A stretch of DNA of 11,272 nucleotides from an uncultured Clostridia bacterium (lineage in GTDB: Bacteria > Bacillota > Clostridia > TANB77 > CAG-508), in the NCBI GenBank assembly GCA_948857205.1, contig CAQPRV010000049.1:1-11272 (forward strand), written 5' to 3'. Position numbers and translations under genes: made by a program. Below are positions 7,585 to 11,272 of the stretch, piece by piece. The notes under the pieces were generated by a model. The model was not told the origin of the DNA and did not search any database. It worked only from the letters and a program-made list of their open reading frames with translations. How positions within the stretch are numbered: the stretch's first letter is position 1; every line of letters starts with the position of its first letter.

Positions 7585-7912
7585 AGCCCTGTTTTTCTAC
7601 TATATCAATATTCATTGCACTTAATATTTCTTTTATTATTGGCATTTGTTCAGCTAATTCATCTGGCATACCTTTTCTATTTGCTTTATATCCTTCATAT
7701 AATTTATGTCTTTCAGTTGGTCCTTTTAAGTCAAAGGATACTACCATATATTGCGGATTTATGTCTTCTATTATTTTAAATAAAATTGATAAAAATCCAT
7801 ATATAGCATTTGTATATTTCCCATCTTTTGTCATTAACATTTTACTTCCCATTATTCCATAAAAGGCTCTATTCATAATACTATTTCCATCAATTAAAAC
7901 TAACTTATCCAC
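7502..7912 (-). CDS. polA: DNA polymerase I, N-terminal 5' nuclease fragment (frameshifted gene)
   Basis: This fragment begins with KLVLIDGNSIMNRAFYG and continues through TNAIYGFL, VSFDLKGPTERHKLYEGYKANR and GYEGDDI (109-115), which hold the metal-binding acids of the flap nuclease. The start is GTG at 7912, with an ideal AGGAGG seven bases upstream, 18 bases after the preceding gene. After Leu116 the frame is wrong: it reads 20 unrelated residues to a stop, while the family continuation (GTLSKYGEKKGLEVTILSGDRD) is found one base over. One extra base at about 7564 (ATA TTA C GGT on the minus strand) accounts for the break. Removing it gives a 900-residue protein, close to family length. There is no slippery run or in-frame stop at the site, so recoding is unlikely; a sequencing or assembly error is most likely, and a real mutation is possible. 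Confidence 0.93.
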   Translation of the reverse strand: MDKLVLIDGNSIMNRAFYGIMGSKMLMTKDGKYTNAIYGFLSILFKIIEDINPQYMVVSFDLKGPTERHKLYEGYKANRKGMPDELAEQMPIIKEILSAMNIDIVEKQGYEGDDILRYFIKIWRKKRIRSNNTFWR

Positions 7913-7930
7913 ACAAATTCCTCCTAATTT

Positions 7931-9421
7931 TTAATACCAATAAATACTTACATATAAGGTATCTCCTATACATAAATAATTCTTGTTTTCATTTACTCTA
8001 TCTAAATATATCTTTCTGTTTTCTTCTGTCAATTCTTCTTTTTCTAAATTTCTGCTTGTATAATAGTTTATTATTCCTTGAAAAGCCCATTCTGTTCTAA
8101 GACAACTTACTGCTATTCCTACTTCTTCACTATTTTTACTATAAAATGCTTTATCACTGTTATTCTCAATTACAATTCCACAAATTTTTTCTACTTTAAT
8201 TTTTTCTGTTTCTTCATATTCTTTTAAATAATTTTCTATTTCATATACCTTTATTTCATCTTGTTTGTTTGCTTGTTTATTTAAATTAATTAAGTAAATA
8301 TAATTTATTGAATTTATTATACTATAAATAATAAAAATTCCAACCAATATTTTATCATATTTTGTACAAATTTCTAAAATATCTGTTTTAACAATTAAAT
8401 GAATAAAAATTATTCCTATAGTTGCTCCCATGGAAAATCTTATTCTACCTGAATTTATAGCTGTTAATCTTATACTGGATACTCCTAAAGCAAATATAAT
8501 ACATAAAACTATAATTATCATCTGTTCAATTAAAATTATTTCATTTCTTTTACTATGATTTTTTCTATTTTTTTCATTTATTTTTAATATTATAATTATA
8601 CTAATTATAACAACAAAAAATATAAATAAATAATTAGGAAATAAATTTGCTGTTTTAATTAGTAAATCTCTGGAAATATATATAATATATAAAATATTAC
8701 TAAAAATTTTTTTTATATTTATTCCTCTAGTCTGAGTTATATTAAATATTTTTTCAGTTATAATTATTAATATATTATTTAATATTAGGGCTATTAAAAA
8801 AATAATAGCACCTTTTATAAAAATTTTTAATATTTCTTTTAAGTTTTTTTCCTCTAGCATACTAAATAAAATCAAAAATATAAATAATGATGATATTGTT
8901 CCTTGGTAAGATAATAAACCTAAAATTAAATATATAAAGCCTTTTAAAGTTTCTTTTTTTACAATATATTTTGCCGAAACTATATAAAATAGTATACTTA
9001 AAGCCATTACAAAGCATTCTACGAAATACATATTTTCTAAATATGTAAAATTAAATATTGTAAAATAACAAACTAATATTATGAATATTTCTTGCCATTT
9101 ATTTTCTATCTTTTTATATTCTAAAATTATTCTTTTTAATTTTATTATAATTATACATGTTACAAAAATTGCTAGAATTTGTAATACTATTACATATGTA
9201 AGAATAGGAATATTAATTTTATGTGCTATTAATCCTATTATTGCCATAAATAGCCTTCCATCCAATAAGGAATATTTTATTGCGTAATTTTTATAACCAA
9301 TATTAATAATATTAAAAGTATCAGCAGAAAAATGTCCATTTAAATATTTTATAAAAATAATTAAACTAAAGCAAAAAATTATTAAAAAATATATTGTATC
9401 TTTTTTATTAGTTTTTTTCAT
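7931..9421 (-). CDS. Multi-pass membrane protein, probable GtrII-like glycosyltransferase
   Basis: A 496-residue protein with about ten or more hydrophobic helices and a C-terminal soluble region of some 110 residues. Near the N-terminus, in the first predicted outside loop, is FSADTFNIIN followed by KYSLLDGRLFMA (Asp34; DGR at 54-56). An Asp in the first loop followed by a GR motif is the pattern of GT-C glycosyltransferases and of GtrII, which adds glucose from a polyprenyl-phosphate donor to surface polysaccharide. No other catalytic motif is recognisable, so the donor and acceptor are unknown. The start ATG lies two bases after the stop of the upstream glycosyltransferase, and the AGAGG binding site is inside the last codons of that gene, so the two are translationally coupled. 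polA follows 18 bases after it. Confidence 0.65.
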   Translation of the reverse strand: MKKTNKKDTIYFLIIFCFSLIIFIKYLNGHFSADTFNIINIGYKNYAIKYSLLDGRLFMAIIGLIAHKINIPILTYVIVLQILAIFVTCIIIIKLKRIILEYKKIENKWQEIFIILVCYFTIFNFTYLENMYFVECFVMALSILFYIVSAKYIVKKETLKGFIYLILGLLSYQGTISSLFIFLILFSMLEEKNLKEILKIFIKGAIIFLIALILNNILIIITEKIFNITQTRGINIKKIFSNILYIIYISRDLLIKTANLFPNYLFIFFVVIISIIIILKINEKNRKNHSKRNEIILIEQMIIIVLCIIFALGVSSIRLTAINSGRIRFSMGATIGIIFIHLIVKTDILEICTKYDKILVGIFIIYSIINSINYIYLINLNKQANKQDEIKVYEIENYLKEYEETEKIKVEKICGIVIENNSDKAFYSKNSEEVGIAVSCLRTEWAFQGIINYYTSRNLEKEELTEENRKIYLDRVNENKNYLCIGDTLYVSIYWY

Positions 9422-9423
9422 TT

Positions 9424-10866
9424 TTACCTCTTTAATTTTTTTGGTTTTCTAGTATTATATATAACAACTATTAAAGTTCCTAAAACCATAAAATATGAAA
9501 AAGGTGTACCATTTTTCCATCCTTCTCCATTTATTAGAAAAACACTGTTTGCAAATTGGCTTATTAAAGAAACTTGTATTATTAGTTTTATATCTTCTGA
9601 CTTTTGCCAAATAAAACATGGAAATAACCACATTATATACCATGGCTGAAAATTAGTTATTAATAAAAATAAAAAGGCTATTATAAAATAATTTGCTTTT
9701 TGTATTTCTTTTGAAAATTTAATCTCTTTTTTATTAATTATTGTTATACATGTAAAGAAATAAATTATAACAAATATTTCTAATAATAATTTATTTAATT
9801 TTTCTGCAATTCCTTCAGGAGTTGTAAAATATTCTGTAAGTATGATATAAAAGCTCTTTGCCAATTTTGTTTGTTGTATAAATAATCCACTAAATACTTC
9901 TAAATCTTTTATATATAATAAATAGGTTATCCCTAATATAAAAGCAAATAGTCCTCCATATAAGATACAACTAGTAAATCTTTTTAAAGGTTTATATTCT
10001 CTTACATAATAAATTACTATAAATGGTAATATTAATATTGTAAAATATTTTATTGAAGTTGCTAGAGCTAAAAATACCAAACTTATTAATATATTCTTCC
10101 TTTTTAGTAAAAAATAAAAACTTGCTAAAGTAAATAAGATGACAAATATATCATTATGCACACACGCTATTCCTTCTATTAAAATAAATGGATTTAATCC
10201 ATATAATAAGGTAAATATCTTTTTGTTGCTTAATTTGTAAATTAAATAACAATTTAATAAATGAACTATAACATTTATTAGTTTAAATATAAATAGTCCA
10301 AAGTCTATATTTCCTAAAGACATAGAAGCTACTATTCTACATATTAAAGTCCATATTGGACCATATACTACTGTAGAATTTGCCCAATCATTTATATATC
10401 CTTGTGCTAATACTGTATCTTTTTCTATATATTTCTCATTTCCTTGTTGTTCAACAAATTCTTTTATTGTTGTATAGTATGGATTTTGATTATATTCGCT
10501 ATTTATTCTTCCAACTCCTAAATAGTAAAATACATCAGAACATGTAAATGGTATTACTACAATAAATATTATAGAAATTATTGCTATGTATATATATATT
10601 CTTTTATTATTTTTAAATATTTTATTTCTATTTTTTATTATTAGAAAATAAATTAGAGTCATTGAGATTAGTATAATAATATATATTATTGTTTGCTCTA
10701 GTCTATCTGTATCATTTAATAGATATTTAAACCATTCTTCAAATTTGTATATTGTTTTATTTTTTATGTAATATTTTATTGATGGTATTGCAAATATTAT
10801 TCCTGATATTATAAATAAAATCTTTAATGTGATTCCTATTTTATCTCTTTTATCTACTTTTTCCAT
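9424..10866 (-). CDS. GT-C glycosyltransferase, MptB-like
   Basis: A 480-residue multi-pass membrane protein. It carries the hallmarks of the polyprenol-phosphate-dependent mannosyltransferase family (MptA/MptB) and related GT-C proteins: FTCSDVFYYLGVGR (107-120) with candidate catalytic Asp111 in the first outer loop, QNPYY (127-131), VVYGPIWTLI (166-175) and LNPFILIEGIACVHND (224-239). Such enzymes transfer a sugar from a lipid-phosphate donor to a glycan on the outer surface. In Actinobacteria MptB builds lipoglycan mannan; in Clostridia the sugar and acceptor are generally unknown, and teichoic acid or another surface glycan would be a fair guess. The ATG is preceded by AAGGGG five bases upstream. 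It is the first gene of a four-gene unit with the GtrII-like gene, polA and the transglycosylase. Confidence 0.8.
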   Translation of the reverse strand: MEKVDKRDKIGITLKILFIISGIIFAIPSIKYYIKNKTIYKFEEWFKYLLNDTDRLEQTIIYIIILISMTLIYFLIIKNRNKIFKNNKRIYIYIAIISIIFIVVIPFTCSDVFYYLGVGRINSEYNQNPYYTTIKEFVEQQGNEKYIEKDTVLAQGYINDWANSTVVYGPIWTLICRIVASMSLGNIDFGLFIFKLINVIVHLLNCYLIYKLSNKKIFTLLYGLNPFILIEGIACVHNDIFVILFTLASFYFLLKRKNILISLVFLALATSIKYFTILILPFIVIYYVREYKPLKRFTSCILYGGLFAFILGITYLLYIKDLEVFSGLFIQQTKLAKSFYIILTEYFTTPEGIAEKLNKLLLEIFVIIYFFTCITIINKKEIKFSKEIQKANYFIIAFLFLLITNFQPWYIMWLFPCFIWQKSEDIKLIIQVSLISQFANSVFLINGEGWKNGTPFSYFMVLGTLIVVIYNTRKPKKLKR

Positions 10867-11186
10867 AATTTCCCCTTGCTTTTTTTATTATATTGATTTT
10901 TTTTAAGTTATCCTATTTATGCATTCTTTAATTTTCATTTTTTCCAATATATGATTATTGTCTAATATATCATATAAAATAAAAAAAGTCTATTAGGAGC
11001 ATTTTAATACAGAAATAAAGATTAAATTTTTATATTTCAATCTAATTTCTTCTTACATTAAGATTTTTTAATATATTTAATTAAATATGGTAATTATTTC
11101 CATGTTATAGGTAGAATTCCCCTTACCCCCCAAAAAATACCTTTTTTTGAGATTTCTATTGATTTATTTTATTTTTATTATATAAT
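10867..11186. other. Intergenic gap, no gene seen
   Basis: About 320 bases between the unrecognised gene at the right end and the glycosyltransferase operon. It is AT-rich with stops in all frames. It holds a perfect 16-base palindrome, ATATTTAATTAAATAT (11073-11088), a weak stem AGATT/AATCT around 11018-11042, and an isolated G-rich patch on the minus strand (about 11110-11143). I see no tRNA, known riboswitch or convincing terminator. Confidence 0.5.
10887..10892 (-). promoter_or_regulatory. Possible -10 box of the glycosyltransferase operon
   Basis: TATAAT on the minus strand, some 20 bases upstream of the glycosyltransferase ATG and just ahead of its AAGGGG binding site. Seventeen bases further upstream only a poor -35 match (TAGGAT) is found. 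The leader would be very short. The true promoter may lie further upstream. Confidence 0.3.
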
Positions 11187-11272
11187 TTATCCAGATTCAA
11201 ATCTTAACTGTGTTTTTTTATGTTCAGTTAAATTTGTTATTGTTTGAGTAAGTGCTTGGGTTAGTGTGGCAC
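11187..11272 (-). CDS. C-terminal end of an unrecognised protein (partial)
   Basis: An open frame enters from the right edge and runs 27 codons to a TAA at 11189-11187. It ends with LTEHKKTQLRFESG. The sequence looks protein-like: it is rich in Thr, Gln and Leu, with alternating hydrophobic and polar residues that suit a helix. The other two minus-strand frames stop sooner. Nothing in so short a tail identifies the family. It points the same way as the rest of the window, but the 320-base gap after it makes co-transcription with the glycosyltransferase gene doubtful. Confidence 0.5.
   Translation of the reverse strand, partial: ATLTQALTQTITNLTEHKKTQLRFESG

Noticed and set aside
9455..9643. 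Minus-strand open frame of 62 codons inside the glycosyltransferase gene
   Set aside because: Out-of-frame shadow of a gene with clear family motifs; no binding site.
10980..11100. Terminator for the glycosyltransferase region or the right-end gene
   Set aside because: The palindrome and AGATT/AATCT stem are made almost wholly of A and T and lack a proper T tract in the needed direction.

Overview
The window is very AT-rich. It carries a bacterial 16S rRNA gene with a Firmicutes/Clostridia look, a consensus sigma-A rRNA promoter, AGGAGG-type ribosome binding sites and a dipicolinate synthase gene (dpaA), which is a marker of endospore formers. It most likely comes from an uncultured, low-GC, spore-forming member of the Clostridia, probably gut-associated. 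I cannot assign it more closely without a database search. All supported genes are on the minus strand.

Left end (1-1234): the 5' half of a 16S rRNA gene runs leftward, from about 757 to position 86. At the point equivalent to E. coli base 690 the rRNA sequence stops abruptly, and the last 85 bases are unrelated, GC-richer and protein-like, so a chimeric join is the simplest reading. Upstream of the 16S are a 250-base leader and a perfect-consensus promoter (TTGACA, 17 bases, TATAAT). A strong hairpin terminator separates it from the next gene.

Centre-left (1235-4510): dpaA and uppP form a two-gene unit. DpaB, the usual partner of DpaA, is not next to it. Upstream of dpaA is a 270-base gap with a possible promoter, two hairpins and a terminator-like structure. 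Before that is a membrane-anchored TPR protein with its own good promoter.

Centre-right (4561-10866): four tightly packed genes, transcribed leftward, look like one operon: a MptB-like GT-C glycosyltransferase, a GtrII-like membrane glycosyltransferase candidate, polA (DNA polymerase I) and a small membrane-anchored lytic transglycosylase. The polA reading frame is broken by one extra base at about 7564, inside the 5' nuclease domain. The two halves together would give a normal-looking 900-residue enzyme.

Right end (10867-11272): a non-coding gap, then the last 27 codons of an unrecognised gene.

Several genes share a cell-envelope theme. UppP recycles the undecaprenyl carrier, GT-C enzymes use polyprenyl-phosphate sugars on the outer face of the membrane, and the lytic transglycosylase cuts peptidoglycan. 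dpaA belongs to spore maturation, and polA looks like a housekeeping passenger. I found no CRISPR array, transposase, toxin-antitoxin pair or clear new defence system. The most notable points are the broken 16S, the broken polA, the orphan dpaA and the structured gap upstream of dpaA.
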